This document shows positions 25,877-34,618 of a stretch of 64,000 nt of DNA, piece after piece; the stretch's first letter is position 1; each line of letters starts with the position of its first letter. Location: assembly GCA_031386665.1 (NCBI GenBank), contig JANNCN010000047.1, forward strand, positions 1 to 64,000, in the 5' to 3' direction. The DNA comes from JANYCG01 sp031386665 (GTDB lineage: Bacteria > Pseudomonadota > Gammaproteobacteria > Burkholderiales > Burkholderiaceae_C). The notes under the pieces are model-generated. The model was given only the letters and a program-made list of their open reading frames with translations. It was not told the origin of the DNA and did not search any database. The translations under genes were made by a program, and so were the position numbers.

Positions 25877-26051
25877 CAGCCAGGTTCAATCGATTTTCAT
25901 TGACCAGCATGGTCTGGTGTTTCAACCAGGCGGCCCAGGCTTCTTTGCTCACACCTTCCCAAATGCGTTTGCCCAGTTCGCCGGGGTAAGGGGCGAAGTC
26001 CAGCCCTTCGGCTTCTTTGCCTAATTTAACGCAGGTGACGGTTCTTGCCAT
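25779..26051 (-). CDS. yggX: Fe(II)-trafficking/oxidative damage protection protein YggX
   Basis: The 90-residue protein ARTVTCVKLGKEAEGLDFAP... with PGELGKRIWEGVSKEAWAAW and a C-terminal ARQYLARQMEAHFF matches the whole YggX family. YggX proteins help protect iron-sulfur enzymes from oxidants; Cys 6 is the conserved cysteine. ATG 26051 gives the normal N-terminus; an ATG at 26093 would add 14 residues absent from the family. It overlaps the 5' end of the mnmC frame. Confidence 0.95.
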   Translation of the reverse strand: MARTVTCVKLGKEAEGLDFAPYPGELGKRIWEGVSKEAWAAWLKHQTMLVNENRLNLADARARQYLARQMEAHFFGDGADAAQGYVPPSA

Positions 26052-26213
26052 GGTGGGTTTGCCTTTTGTATGAAAGGGGTGATTGTGCGACAAGTTCCTC
26101 CCAAATTGCTAGCGTCCAAAGGGCGATGGATCAGGGATTTAGAGCGGTTTCAGCATAGTTCAGTCAAGTAAGCGATAATCAGGTGGTACAAAAACCAAGT
26201 GAGGGTCAGGACA

Positions 26214-26444
26214 ATGTCTAGAGCTGAAGCAAAAACTGCTGTTTTACCTGATGGATTGCGTTACAAGTCAAAGGTCTCAGGTTCGCCTTTTGCCGCTGCC
26301 GCGTCGTTTGGTGGCGCAACCATGTCGTGTTTTATGTGCGGAAAACACCGCGCACGTTCCTTGATGGGCACCCGCAAAGTTTTGGGCAAAGCCCAGGCTG
26401 TTTGCGCACCGTCTTGCAAGGCGTTAGACGAAGCCAAAGGCTGA
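26214..26444 (+). CDS. Small conserved-looking protein with a CxxC pair, function unknown
   Basis: From ATG 26214, preceded by AGGAC, the frame encodes 76 residues. It contains SCFMCGKHR (CxxC) near residue 43 and a second pair CAPSC near 66, with basic residues between. Two CxxC-like pairs suggest a small zinc- or metal-binding fold. I do not recognise the family. It is divergent from yggX/mnmC and followed by a repeat region. Codon use and a good ribosome-binding site support a real gene. Confidence 0.6.
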   Translation: MSRAEAKTAVLPDGLRYKSKVSGSPFAAAASFGGATMSCFMCGKHRARSLMGTRKVLGKAQAVCAPSCKALDEAKG

Positions 26445-26551
26445 TTTTTCATCTCGATTCTTGGCCTTTGGCGTTCAGTCACTGGCTCAGAGGGGCTCCT
26501 CGCGGGCCCGAAATCTCACTAAAACCCTGAAAACAGGCTCGGCAGGCATTT

Positions 26552-26672
26552 GCATACCCAAATTCGGTATTTGGATGCGTGAATTCGTCGTTTCAGCCAT
26601 TTTATTAGTCAAATTGGCCTCTAGCTCTCGTAGACTATAGGTTTTATGCTATTCTTATGATAGCAATTTTGA
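26552..26672 (+). repeat. Composite repeat copy 4 (imperfect hairpin plus CTCTAG core), with rest of the fpr upstream gap
   Basis: The hairpin arms are GCATACCCAAAT (26552-26563) and ATTTGGATGC (26569-26578). The core TGGCCTCTAGCTCTCG starts at 26615 and ends in ATGCTATTCTTATGATAGC. TTAGTCAAATTG (left, 26605-26616) and CAATTTTGACTAA (right) bound the core as imperfect inverted ends. The remaining 26673-26840 stretch has no gene; it presumably holds the fpr promoter, but I see no clear box. Confidence 0.7.
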
Positions 26673-26840
26673 CTAATTCTGAGTTTTCGTTTCGATGAAA
26701 ACTTCGATCAAATCACAAGTCAATCTGCCTCCTTCATAAGAATTGTGTCTAAACAATCGAAATATCAGTATTTTGGGGTCTGACAGTTTCGCAGTAAATT
26801 CCAAGATACCCCGTTTTTAATTTCTTTCCCAATCACCTCA

Positions 26841-27614
26841 ATGAGCGCATTTCACGAAGCGAAGGTTTTAAGTGTGCACCACTGGACAGACAAACTGTTC
26901 AGCTTCACCACCACGCGCGACCCAGGCCTTAAGTTTTCCAACGGCCACTTCACCATGATCGGCTTGAAAACCGACACCAAGCCGCTGGTGCGGGCCTACA
27001 GCATTGCCAGTGCCAATTATGAAGAAAACCTTGAGTTTTTGAGCATCAAGGTGCCAGACGGCCCATTGACTTCCAAGCTGCAACACATTCAACCCGGCGA
27101 CACCGTCATCGTGGGCCGCAAACCCACCGGCACGCTGCTGATTGACTATCTGCTGCCGGGCAAGCGCTTGTATTTGCTGTCCACAGGCACTGGTTTGGCT
27201 CCGTTCATGAGCATCGTGCGCGACCCGGCCACCTATGAAAAATTTGAGCGTGTCATCTTGGTGCATGGCGTGCGCGAGGTTGAAGAGCTTGCCTACCGCG
27301 AGTACCTGACCGAGCATCTGCCGGCGCATGAATTTTTGGGTGAAATGGTGGCCAACCAGCTCAGCTATTACCCCACCGTCACGCGTGAAGAATTTATCAA
27401 CCAGGGCCGCGTGACCGAGTTGTTGGACAATGGCAAACTGCACGACGACTTGAACCTGCCGCCGTTGGACGCCGCCGATGACCGTGTCATGATTTGCGGC
27501 AGCCCGGCCATGTTGAAAGACCTGAAACACATGATGGAGGCGCGCGGCTTTCACGAGGGCAACACCAGCCGACCGGGCGACTTTGTGATTGAGCGGGCTT
27601 TTGCAGAGCAGTAA
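26841..27614 (+). CDS. fpr: Ferredoxin/flavodoxin-NADP reductase (Fpr)
   Basis: The 257-residue protein has the plant-type FNR layout. The FAD-binding RAYSIAS motif is near residue 53, the NADP-binding STGTGLAPFMSIVRD near 115, and the C-terminus ends with aromatic-poor VIERAFAEQ as in Fpr of betaproteobacteria. It transfers electrons between NADPH and ferredoxin or flavodoxin, often for oxidative-stress repair. It is a second, unrelated ferredoxin reductase beside the TrxB-like one at the left edge. ATG 26841 is the only sensible start. Confidence 0.95.
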   Translation: MSAFHEAKVLSVHHWTDKLFSFTTTRDPGLKFSNGHFTMIGLKTDTKPLVRAYSIASANYEENLEFLSIKVPDGPLTSKLQHIQPGDTVIVGRKPTGTLLIDYLLPGKRLYLLSTGTGLAPFMSIVRDPATYEKFERVILVHGVREVEELAYREYLTEHLPAHEFLGEMVANQLSYYPTVTREEFINQGRVTELLDNGKLHDDLNLPPLDAADDRVMICGSPAMLKDLKHMMEARGFHEGNTSRPGDFVIERAFAEQ

Positions 27615-27677
27615 CGATTTTCGGGAACTAAGCCCGTCACTTTCTGCCTAACCGCCCATTCACCCCAAAGGCCGAGC

Positions 27678-28199
27678 TTGCAACTTCTGATTCAATTATT
27701 TGACCGCCACCCGCGCCGGGTTTTCAGCCTGATCAGCTTGGGCTGCATCGGCATGCTCACATTTGGCCTGTACTTGCAACACGTTTCTGGGCTCGAACCT
27801 TGCCCCATGTGCGTGGTGCAGCGCTACGCATTTGTTTTGGTCGCCGTCATTGCCGGTTTGGCAGCGTTCAGTGCGCGGCCTCTACTGCAGGCCAGCAGCG
27901 AGGGTTTGCTGGTTGTGACTGCCGCTTTGGGTGCATTTGTGGCCGCCCGCCAAAGCTGGCTGCAGTGGTATCCGCCTGAAATTGCGTCTTGCGGGCGCGA
28001 TATTTACGGGATGATTGAAACCTTTCCCTTGCAGCGGGCGATTCCCATGATCTTCAAAGGCAGCGGCGACTGCACCAAGGTCGATTGGACCTTTCTGGGT
28101 GCCTCCATCGCCAACTGGGCATTTTTGGTCTTTTGCGGTATCGCCTTAGTGGCCTTGGCCCTGGTGTGGCGCAGGTTCACGCGCCGTTCAGTTTTTTGA
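27678..28199 (+). CDS. dsbB: Disulfide bond formation protein DsbB
   Basis: DsbB reoxidises periplasmic DsbA and passes electrons to quinone. The 173-residue protein has four membrane spans, the CPMC pair (C42, C45) in the first periplasmic loop and the second pair C105 and C132 in the larger loop. The start is TTG 27678 because no ATG fits before the first membrane span. The 3' end overlaps the convergent argA by 23 bp. Confidence 0.92.
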   Translation: MQLLIQLFDRHPRRVFSLISLGCIGMLTFGLYLQHVSGLEPCPMCVVQRYAFVLVAVIAGLAAFSARPLLQASSEGLLVVTAALGAFVAARQSWLQWYPPEIASCGRDIYGMIETFPLQRAIPMIFKGSGDCTKVDWTFLGASIANWAFLVFCGIALVALALVWRRFTRRSVF

Positions 28200-29532
28200 C
28201 CAAGACCTGACTCTTTCGATCCCAGTTGTACTTGCGTTTGCGCGCATCGGGCAGCCAGTCGGGGTCCACTTGGGCAAATCCGCGTTTGATGAACCAGTGC
28301 ATGGTGCGGGTCGTCAGTACAAAAATGCTGTCCAAACCAGCCGCCTTGGCGCGCTGTTCAATGCGTTTTAAAACCCGTTCACCATCGCCCTGACCTTGCA
28401 CAGCGGGCGATACGGTGAGTGCCGCCATTTCAGCCGTTTTGGCTTCAGGGTAGGGGTAAAGCGCAGCGCAGGCAAAAATCACACCGTCGTGCTCAATGAT
28501 CGTGTAGTTGCCAGCGTCGCGTTCAATCTCAGTGCGGCTGCGCTTGACCAAAGTGCCGTCTTGTTCGAACGGTTCAATCAGTTGCACGATGCCGCTCACG
28601 TCGTCGCCCGTGGCCTCGCGCAAGCTTTCCAATTTTTCATCGACCACCATGGTGCCAATGCCGTCGTGCACGTAGATTTCAAGCAGCAATGCGCCATCGA
28701 CCGCAAACGGCAAAATGTGGCTGCGCTCAACGCCGCCCAAGCAGGCTTTTACGCAATGTTGCAGGTAAAACGCGGTGTCGCTGGGCTGCAAAGCCGGGGG
28801 CAGGTCGCGCAACAGCTTTTGGGCGGCGGCCAGCGGCAGCTCGGTGTCGATGGGGTTGTCGTCCGAGGCGTCTTGTGTCGGGTTGATTCGAATGCCAGGA
28901 ATTTCCGTCAAAAAGATCAACTTGTCGGCCTGCAGGGCGACTGCCACCGAGGTCGCCAGCTCTTCCATGGTCAAGTTAAAGGCCTCTCCCGTGGGCGAAA
29001 ACCCAAACGGCGACAACAGCACCATGGCCCCAAAGTCCAGCGTGCGCATGATGCCAGCGGTGTCGACCTTGCGCACCAGCCCTGAATGCTGAAAATCCAC
29101 GCCATCCACAATGCCCACAGGACGGGCCGTGATGAAATTGCCTGAAATGACCCGCACGGTGGAGTCGGCCATGGGCGTATTGGGCAAGCCCTGACTGAAG
29201 GCTGCTTCGATTTCATAACGCAACTGCCCAGCTGCTTCTTGCGCGCAGTCTAGCGCCACTTCATCGGTGATGCGAATGCCTTGGGAATACCTTGGCACAT
29301 GGCCTTTGGCCTTGAGCTGTTCGTTGACTTGCGGTCGAAACCCGTGCACCAGCACGATTTTGACGCCCATGCTTTGAATCATCGCCAAGTCTTGCGCCAA
29401 ATGCTGCAATTTGCCCGCAGCAATGGCCTCACCCGCAATGCCGACCACAAAGGTCTGGTTGCGAAACTTGTGAATGTAGGGTGCCACTGACCTGAACCAG
29501 GGGACGAAGGTGAAGTTGAAGACGGCGGACAT
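28177..29532 (-). CDS. argA: Amino-acid N-acetyltransferase (N-acetylglutamate synthase, ArgA)
   Basis: ArgA acetylates glutamate with acetyl-CoA in the first step of arginine synthesis. The 451-residue protein has an amino-acid-kinase-like domain (residues 1-290, with VLVHGFRPQVNEQL and LLSPFGFSPTGEAFNL) and a C-terminal GNAT acetyltransferase domain (about 300-445, with VSPAVQGQGDGERVLKRIEQRA). This two-domain form is the classical proteobacterial ArgA. ATG 29532 gives the usual FVPWFRSVAPYIHKFRN start. Convergent with dsbB. Confidence 0.95.
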   Translation of the reverse strand: MSAVFNFTFVPWFRSVAPYIHKFRNQTFVVGIAGEAIAAGKLQHLAQDLAMIQSMGVKIVLVHGFRPQVNEQLKAKGHVPRYSQGIRITDEVALDCAQEAAGQLRYEIEAAFSQGLPNTPMADSTVRVISGNFITARPVGIVDGVDFQHSGLVRKVDTAGIMRTLDFGAMVLLSPFGFSPTGEAFNLTMEELATSVAVALQADKLIFLTEIPGIRINPTQDASDDNPIDTELPLAAAQKLLRDLPPALQPSDTAFYLQHCVKACLGGVERSHILPFAVDGALLLEIYVHDGIGTMVVDEKLESLREATGDDVSGIVQLIEPFEQDGTLVKRSRTEIERDAGNYTIIEHDGVIFACAALYPYPEAKTAEMAALTVSPAVQGQGDGERVLKRIEQRAKAAGLDSIFVLTTRTMHWFIKRGFAQVDPDWLPDARKRKYNWDRKSQVLVKKLNGA

Positions 29533-29552
29533 GGGTGGTTTAGTGAAGCTGG

Positions 29553-30020
29553 CTAAGTCGGGCTCAAGAAGTGATCAAGAAGTGCTTCAGGGTTAAGCAA
29601 CAGCAGGTTTTTTGCGGGCAGGAGCTGAGAGAAATCACGGTCAAAAGTCGCAAGCACTTCCCGGTGCTCAAGCACCAACGCCGCAATCCATGCGTCTGGA
29701 ATCATGTTGGCGATGAGAGACTTCTGCAGACATAACGCGCGCAATTGTGGCCACTCACGCGCATTGGTAAGCATTGAAACGCTTGCTGAATCCAGCATGT
29801 CGTCAACGAATCCAATGGCCGCCTCAATCGGTGTCGGCACAGGAAAAATCTTTCGGTTGGTGGTAATCCGTAAAAACCCCGCGATTACACCCGGCAAAAG
29901 CGTGAGTCGCTGGTTGTTATTTTTCTCATTCACAGCCCGTTCAAGCCAGGTGAGCGCAGCCTCGTGGTGAGGATGCTCCAACCTTGCGGCCGCAACCAGG
30001 ATGTTGACATCAGGCGTCAT
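29553..30020 (-). CDS. PIN-domain toxin (VapC-like)
   Basis: The 155-residue protein begins TPDVNILVAAAR, with the first catalytic Asp at residue 4. The later acidic residues are in PDAWIAALVLEH and TFDRDFSQL near the C-terminus, as in VapC ribonucleases. VapC toxins cut tRNA or other RNA when not neutralised by the antitoxin. It starts 14 bp after the antitoxin gene, the usual VapBC order. Confidence 0.88.
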   Translation of the reverse strand: MTPDVNILVAAARLEHPHHEAALTWLERAVNEKNNNQRLTLLPGVIAGFLRITTNRKIFPVPTPIEAAIGFVDDMLDSASVSMLTNAREWPQLRALCLQKSLIANMIPDAWIAALVLEHREVLATFDRDFSQLLPAKNLLLLNPEALLDHFLSPT

Positions 30021-30034
30021 GCGTTAAAACCCAT

Positions 30035-30277
30035 TCAGTCACCCATCGCCTCTAGGTAGGATTTGTTGCTGCTGGGATTAATGCCGGGTGCCAAGCCAGA
30101 ACCGCCCTGAAAAACTCGCAGCTTGATCGGTTTGGCTGGTGCTGGCTGAGCAGTTGCATTGGCGTACTGCGCTAAAAACTCACGTACCTTGGCACTCACA
30201 GAAGTACCCTCCTGAATAGCGCGAACCCGTGCCTGCTTGATCAAATTCTCGTCAACAGAGATCGTTAAGTTTGACAT
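30035..30277 (-). CDS. Antitoxin partner of the PIN toxin (ribbon-helix-helix type)
   Basis: The 80-residue protein starts SNLTISVDENLIKQARVRAIQEG, a typical ribbon-helix-helix DNA-binding arm, followed by SVSAKVREFLAQYA and a proline/alanine linker leading to a toxin-binding tail. It should bind the toxin and repress its own promoter in the 30278-30378 gap shared with hrpA. A short GCAC-GCTA-GTGC inverted repeat at 30311-30322 could be part of the operator. Confidence 0.82.
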   Translation of the reverse strand: MSNLTISVDENLIKQARVRAIQEGTSVSAKVREFLAQYANATAQPAPAKPIKLRVFQGGSGLAPGINPSSNKSYLEAMGD

Positions 30278-30378
30278 TGAACACCTCGCTTTCTTGCGAA
30301 CCAGTGTAGCACGCTAGTGCGTTGTCATGTGTATGTGTGAATACGTGTTAACCAGCGGTTTAGGCGATAATAGGGCGA

Positions 30379-33300
30379 ATGTTAGCCGTCACCTCATCTT
30401 TAGCCATCGAATTTCCCGAATCCCTTCCCGTATCTGCCATGCGCGACGAGATCAGGGCGGCCATCGACGCCCACCAAGTGATCATTGTGTGTGGCGAAAC
30501 GGGTTCGGGCAAAACCACCCAATTGCCCAAAATTTTGCTCACCATGGGCCGTGGCAAGCTCAATTACCCGGCGGGTACGCGGGGCAAGTTGATTGGCCAC
30601 ACCCAGCCCAGGCGCATTGCGGCCTCTAGCGTGGCCAAACGCATCGCCGAAGAGCTTAAAACGCCGCTGGGCGATGTGGTGGGTTTCAAAGTGCGGTTTC
30701 AGGACCGTTTGAGCCGGGATGCGTCCGTCAAACTGATGACCGACGGCATTTTGCTGGCTGAAACGCAAACCGACCCGCTCTTGAACGCCTACGACACCAT
30801 CATCATTGACGAGGCGCATGAGCGGTCTTTGAACATTGATTTTCTGCTGGGCTACCTGCGCCAAATTCTGCCGCGCCGTCCTGATTTGAAAGTCATCGTG
30901 ACCTCCGCCACGATTGATGCAGATCGGTTTGCCAAGCATTTTGAGTCCAAAAACGGCCCCGCCCCAGTGATCATGGTCTCAGGCCGCATGTTCCCGGTCG
31001 AACAACGCTACCGCCCGTTTGAAGAATCGCGCGACTACGACCTGAACAGCGCCATTGCCGATGGCGTGGACGAGCTCTGGCGCGACGTGCACAACAGCGG
31101 CGACATTTTGATTTTTTTGCCAGGCGAGCGTGAAATCCGCGAAGCTGCTGACCATTTGCGCAAGCACTTAAGCCATCAGCCGCTGTTTCGCAATGCAGAG
31201 GTGTTGCCGCTTTTTGCGCGTTTGAGCCAGGCCGAGCAAGACCGTATTTTTGACAGCCATACCGGTCGGCGCGTGGTGTTGGCCACCAACGTGGCCGAAA
31301 CCTCGTTGACCGTGCCGGGCATTCGCTACGTGATTGATGCAGGCACAGCCCGCATGAAGCGCTACAGTTTCAGAAGCAAGGTGGAGCAGTTGCTGGTGGA
31401 ACCCATCAGCCAAAGCTCTGCCAACCAACGCGCTGGGCGCTGCGGGCGGGTGGCCAACGGCATTTGCATTCGGCTGTTTGATGAGAAGGAATTTGACGCC
31501 AGGCCACGATTCACCGAGCCAGAGATTCTTCGCTCGTCGTTGGCGGGTGTGATTCTGCGCATGAAGTCGCTGCATTTGGGCATTGTGGAAGAGTTTCCGT
31601 TTTTAGAGCGGCCCTCCAGCCGCGCGATTGCTGACGGTTACCAATTGCTGAATGAATTAGGTGCCGTCGATGACGCGAATGAACTCACGCCCATGGGCTG
31701 GGAGTTGGCAAAACTGCCACTGGACCCCCGCGTAGGGCGCATGATTGTGGAGGCCCGCGAACGCGGAGCGTTGGACGAAGTGCTGGTGATTGCGTCGGCC
31801 CTGAGCGTGCAGGATGTGCGCGACCGCCCCATGGACATGCAGACCCAGGCGGATCAGGCGCATGTGAAGTTTGACGATGAGAAAAGCGAGTTCAGCGGGT
31901 ATTTGAAGTTGTGGAAATGGCTGGAGAGTTCGCGGGGGGGGGCGCATCCAGTGTCCGCTGGCGCGGCCTGGCCAGAAATTGGGGTCAGAGCCCAATCTTC
32001 GGAGCCTGCTCCTCGCGGAGCTGGCTCCCGAAATCGGGATCTGACCCCAATTTCTAGCCCAATCTCGTTACAACCGACATCATCCAGCAGCCACAAACTC
32101 TCCAACCGCCAATACGAGCAACTACTGCGTCAAAACTTCGTCAACATTCGCCGCGTGCGCGAGTGGCGCGACATTTATTCGCAATTGCACACGGTCGTGG
32201 CAGAGCACAAATGGCGGCTTAACGCAGCGCCAGCCAGTTACGAGCACTTGCATTTGTCCATGCTGTCGGGCTTACTCGGCAATATTGGATGCAAGCTGGA
32301 AGCCGACGGCCCCAGTGGCGAGTATTTGGGCGCGCGTGCCATCAAGTTTTACGCGCACCCCGGCGCGCACCTGGCCAAAAAACCGGGCCGTTGGATTGTC
32401 GCGGCGGAGTTGGTTGAAACCACGCGCCTGTTTGGCCGGGGCATTGCCGCGATTGAGCCGCAATGGCTGGAGCAAGTCGGCGGCCATTTGCTTAAAAAGC
32501 AATTGCTGGACCCGCATTGGGAAAAAAAGGCCGCTGAAGTCACGGCACTTGAGCGGGCCACGCTGTACGGAATCGTCATCTACAACGGTCGCAAGACCAA
32601 TTATGGCCGGGTTGATCCGGTGGGCGCGCGCGAGATTTTCATTCGCGAAGCGCTGGTGAACGACCAATGGGAAACAACGCTGCCGTTTTTGGCCGCGAAT
32701 CACAAGCTCATCAAGCAGGTGGAAGATTTAGAGCACAAAGCCCGCCGCCAAGATGTGCTGGTCGACGACGAGCTGATTTACGCTTTTTACGATCAGCAAT
32801 TGCCCGCCGACGTGTGCAGCGGTTTTAGTTTTGAGCGCTGGTACCGTGAAGAGCTTAAAAAGAACCCGAATCTGCTCAAGCTGACCCGCGAGGAACTGAT
32901 GCGCCACGAGGCGGCAGGTATCACCACGCTGTCGTTTCCCAAAACCATCCGCTTGGGCGGCGTGGACTGCGCGGCCACCTACCTGCATGAGCCGGGTGAC
33001 GCTAAAGACGGGCTGACCGTCACCGTGCCCTTGTTTGTGCTGAACCAGGTGAACGATGAGCGCTGCGAATGGCTGGTGCCCGGCATGCTCAAAGAAAAAG
33101 TGCAGGCCTTGCTGAAAACCTTGCACCAGCGGCCGCGTTCGCGACTCGTGCCTTTGCCAGAGACCGCGTCGCGCATGGCCGAAACCCTGAACGTGCCCGA
33201 GACCTTTGGCAAGGGCTCGTTGGTCGATGCCGTGCTCAAGCTGGTTCGCGCCGCGACGGCACTGGACATTGTTCGCGCCGACATCAAAGCCGACATGCTG

Positions 33301-34494
33301 ACGCCGCATTACTTCATGAACCTGCGCGTGGTGGACGAACATGGCCGCCAACTGGGCACAGGCCGCAACTTGGCCGCGCTGAAGGCTGATTTGGGCGCGC
33401 AAGCCCGGGGCGCTTTTCAGGCACTGGCGGGCCTGAAAATGGCGCAAAACGCGGCAGGGCTAAGATCACCCGCTGCTGATTCTGCAGCGCCGAACAATGG
33501 CAGTATGGCCCGAACAGATGCGCCGCAGGGCAGGGGGCCGGCCGTCGGGCAGGGCGCGGTGCACAAAGGCCAACCCAGTCAAACCCTGTCGCCCAAGCCC
33601 GTGGCGGCGGGTCAGCGTTACACCGCCTGGACCTTTGGCGAACTGCCCGAATTGCTGGAAATTCAAAAAGGCGGGCAAACGCTGATTGGTTTTCCGGCGC
33701 TGGTCGATTCAGGAAACGCGGCTGACGGCGGGGTGGCGATAGAGGTGTTTGATGAGCCCCAAGTCGCCGCGGCCAAGCACCGCGCGGGCTTGCGTCGTTT
33801 GTTTGCGCTGCAAATCAAGGACGCGCTCAAGTACCTGGAAAAGAATATTCCTGACCTGCAAAAAATGGCCGTGGCCTACATGCTGGTGGGCCGCGCGGCA
33901 GACGGCACGGGGGGCGGGTCGATTGAAGAACTGCGTGACCAGATCATGGCCGTCGCACTTGACCGAGCGTTTTTGCTCGACCCGCTGCCCACCAACGAGG
34001 CGGCCTTTAAAAAGCGCATTGACGAAGGTCGGGGCCGCTTGACGCTCATCGCCAACGAAGTGGCGCGTTTGAGCCAGGCCCTGCTGGCCGAATACGCCAT
34101 TGCCGCCAAAAAAATCAAAGACACCAAAAACGCGCCAGACGCGACAGCCGATGCGGCGCAACAGTTGCAGCGCCTCATGCCCAAACGCTTCTTGATGGAC
34201 TCGCCCTGGGCGCAATTGCCGCACTTTGCGCGCTACATGAAGGCCATCACCGCCCGCTTGGACAAATACCGCGCCGACCCGGCCCGCGACGCCGCTCGCC
34301 TGACCGAGCTGCGCCCGCAAGAGCAGCGCTATTGGCGCTTGGTGGCAGAGCGCAAAGGCGTGACCGACGAGCGCATGATTGAATTCCGCTGGCTGATCGA
34401 GGAATTGCGCGTCAGCTTTTTTGCGCAAGAGCTGCGTACGCCCCAGCCGGTGAGCGTGAAGCGCCTGGACAAGGCGTGGGCGCAAATCATGTGA
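30379..34494 (+). CDS. hrpA: ATP-dependent RNA helicase HrpA
   Basis: The 1371-residue protein is an HrpA-type DEAH helicase involved in RNA remodelling. Walker A GETGSGKTT is at residues 39-47, DEAH at 144-147, motif III SAT near 175 and motif VI QRAGRCGR near 354; the HrpA C-terminal region (LSNRQYEQLLRQNF onward) is intact. It carries two unusual insertions. One of about 28 residues (532-559) is encoded by a REP-like palindrome. One low-complexity linker sits near residues 1027-1078 before YTAWTFGELPEL. Both preserve the frame. It ends 6 nt before a perfect 28-bp palindrome that is probably its terminator. Confidence 0.95.
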   Translation: MLAVTSSLAIEFPESLPVSAMRDEIRAAIDAHQVIIVCGETGSGKTTQLPKILLTMGRGKLNYPAGTRGKLIGHTQPRRIAASSVAKRIAEELKTPLGDVVGFKVRFQDRLSRDASVKLMTDGILLAETQTDPLLNAYDTIIIDEAHERSLNIDFLLGYLRQILPRRPDLKVIVTSATIDADRFAKHFESKNGPAPVIMVSGRMFPVEQRYRPFEESRDYDLNSAIADGVDELWRDVHNSGDILIFLPGEREIREAADHLRKHLSHQPLFRNAEVLPLFARLSQAEQDRIFDSHTGRRVVLATNVAETSLTVPGIRYVIDAGTARMKRYSFRSKVEQLLVEPISQSSANQRAGRCGRVANGICIRLFDEKEFDARPRFTEPEILRSSLAGVILRMKSLHLGIVEEFPFLERPSSRAIADGYQLLNELGAVDDANELTPMGWELAKLPLDPRVGRMIVEARERGALDEVLVIASALSVQDVRDRPMDMQTQADQAHVKFDDEKSEFSGYLKLWKWLESSRGGAHPVSAGAAWPEIGVRAQSSEPAPRGAGSRNRDLTPISSPISLQPTSSSSHKLSNRQYEQLLRQNFVNIRRVREWRDIYSQLHTVVAEHKWRLNAAPASYEHLHLSMLSGLLGNIGCKLEADGPSGEYLGARAIKFYAHPGAHLAKKPGRWIVAAELVETTRLFGRGIAAIEPQWLEQVGGHLLKKQLLDPHWEKKAAEVTALERATLYGIVIYNGRKTNYGRVDPVGAREIFIREALVNDQWETTLPFLAANHKLIKQVEDLEHKARRQDVLVDDELIYAFYDQQLPADVCSGFSFERWYREELKKNPNLLKLTREELMRHEAAGITTLSFPKTIRLGGVDCAATYLHEPGDAKDGLTVTVPLFVLNQVNDERCEWLVPGMLKEKVQALLKTLHQRPRSRLVPLPETASRMAETLNVPETFGKGSLVDAVLKLVRAATALDIVRADIKADMLTPHYFMNLRVVDEHGRQLGTGRNLAALKADLGAQARGAFQALAGLKMAQNAAGLRSPAADSAAPNNGSMARTDAPQGRGPAVGQGAVHKGQPSQTLSPKPVAAGQRYTAWTFGELPELLEIQKGGQTLIGFPALVDSGNAADGGVAIEVFDEPQVAAAKHRAGLRRLFALQIKDALKYLEKNIPDLQKMAVAYMLVGRAADGTGGGSIEELRDQIMAVALDRAFLLDPLPTNEAAFKKRIDEGRGRLTLIANEVARLSQALLAEYAIAAKKIKDTKNAPDATADAAQQLQRLMPKRFLMDSPWAQLPHFARYMKAITARLDKYRADPARDAARLTELRPQEQRYWRLVAERKGVTDERMIEFRWLIEELRVSFFAQELRTPQPVSVKRLDKAWAQIM
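31974..32055. repeat. REP-like 82-bp palindrome inside hrpA
   Basis: Perfect 16-bp inverted arms AGAAATTGGGGTCAGA (31974-31989) and its complement (32040-32055) enclose a second stem of GGAGCC-T-GCTCC and GGAGC-T-GGCTCC around TCGC. GGGGTCAGA with its complement is the type of end seen in RAYT-associated REP elements. The frame stays open through the whole element. It sits where other HrpA proteins have only a short linker. Confidence 0.8.
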
Positions 34495-34500
34495 AAAAAT

Positions 34501-34528
34501 AAAAAAAGAACCTGCAGGTTCTTTTTTT
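34501..34528 (+). terminator. Perfect 28-bp palindrome, probable hrpA terminator
   Basis: Seven A, then GAACCTGCAGGTTC, then seven T: a 14-bp perfect inverted repeat 6 nt after the hrpA stop. It works as a bidirectional intrinsic-terminator shape, so it may also stop transcripts from the convergent gluconokinase operon. It is the hairpin module of composite repeat copy 5. Confidence 0.7.
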
Positions 34529-34618
34529 GAGAAATAGATGGATTTTGGCCATTTTTTGAATCAAATAGGCCTCTAGCTCTCGAATAATATACATAATTTG
34601 CTATGTATATAATAGCTT
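34501..34618 (+). repeat. Composite repeat copy 5 (hairpin plus CTCTAG core)
   Basis: After the palindrome, the core AGGCCTCTAGCTCTCGAATA starts at 34567. The copy then continues with AATTTGCTATGTATATAATAGC. It occupies the whole gap between the convergent hrpA and gluconokinase genes and abuts the gluconokinase stop. Confidence 0.87.

Noticed and set aside
26774..26790. GGGGTCTGAC upstream of fpr as a second REP copy
   Set aside because: Only one arm is present, with no matching inverted arm nearby; likely chance.
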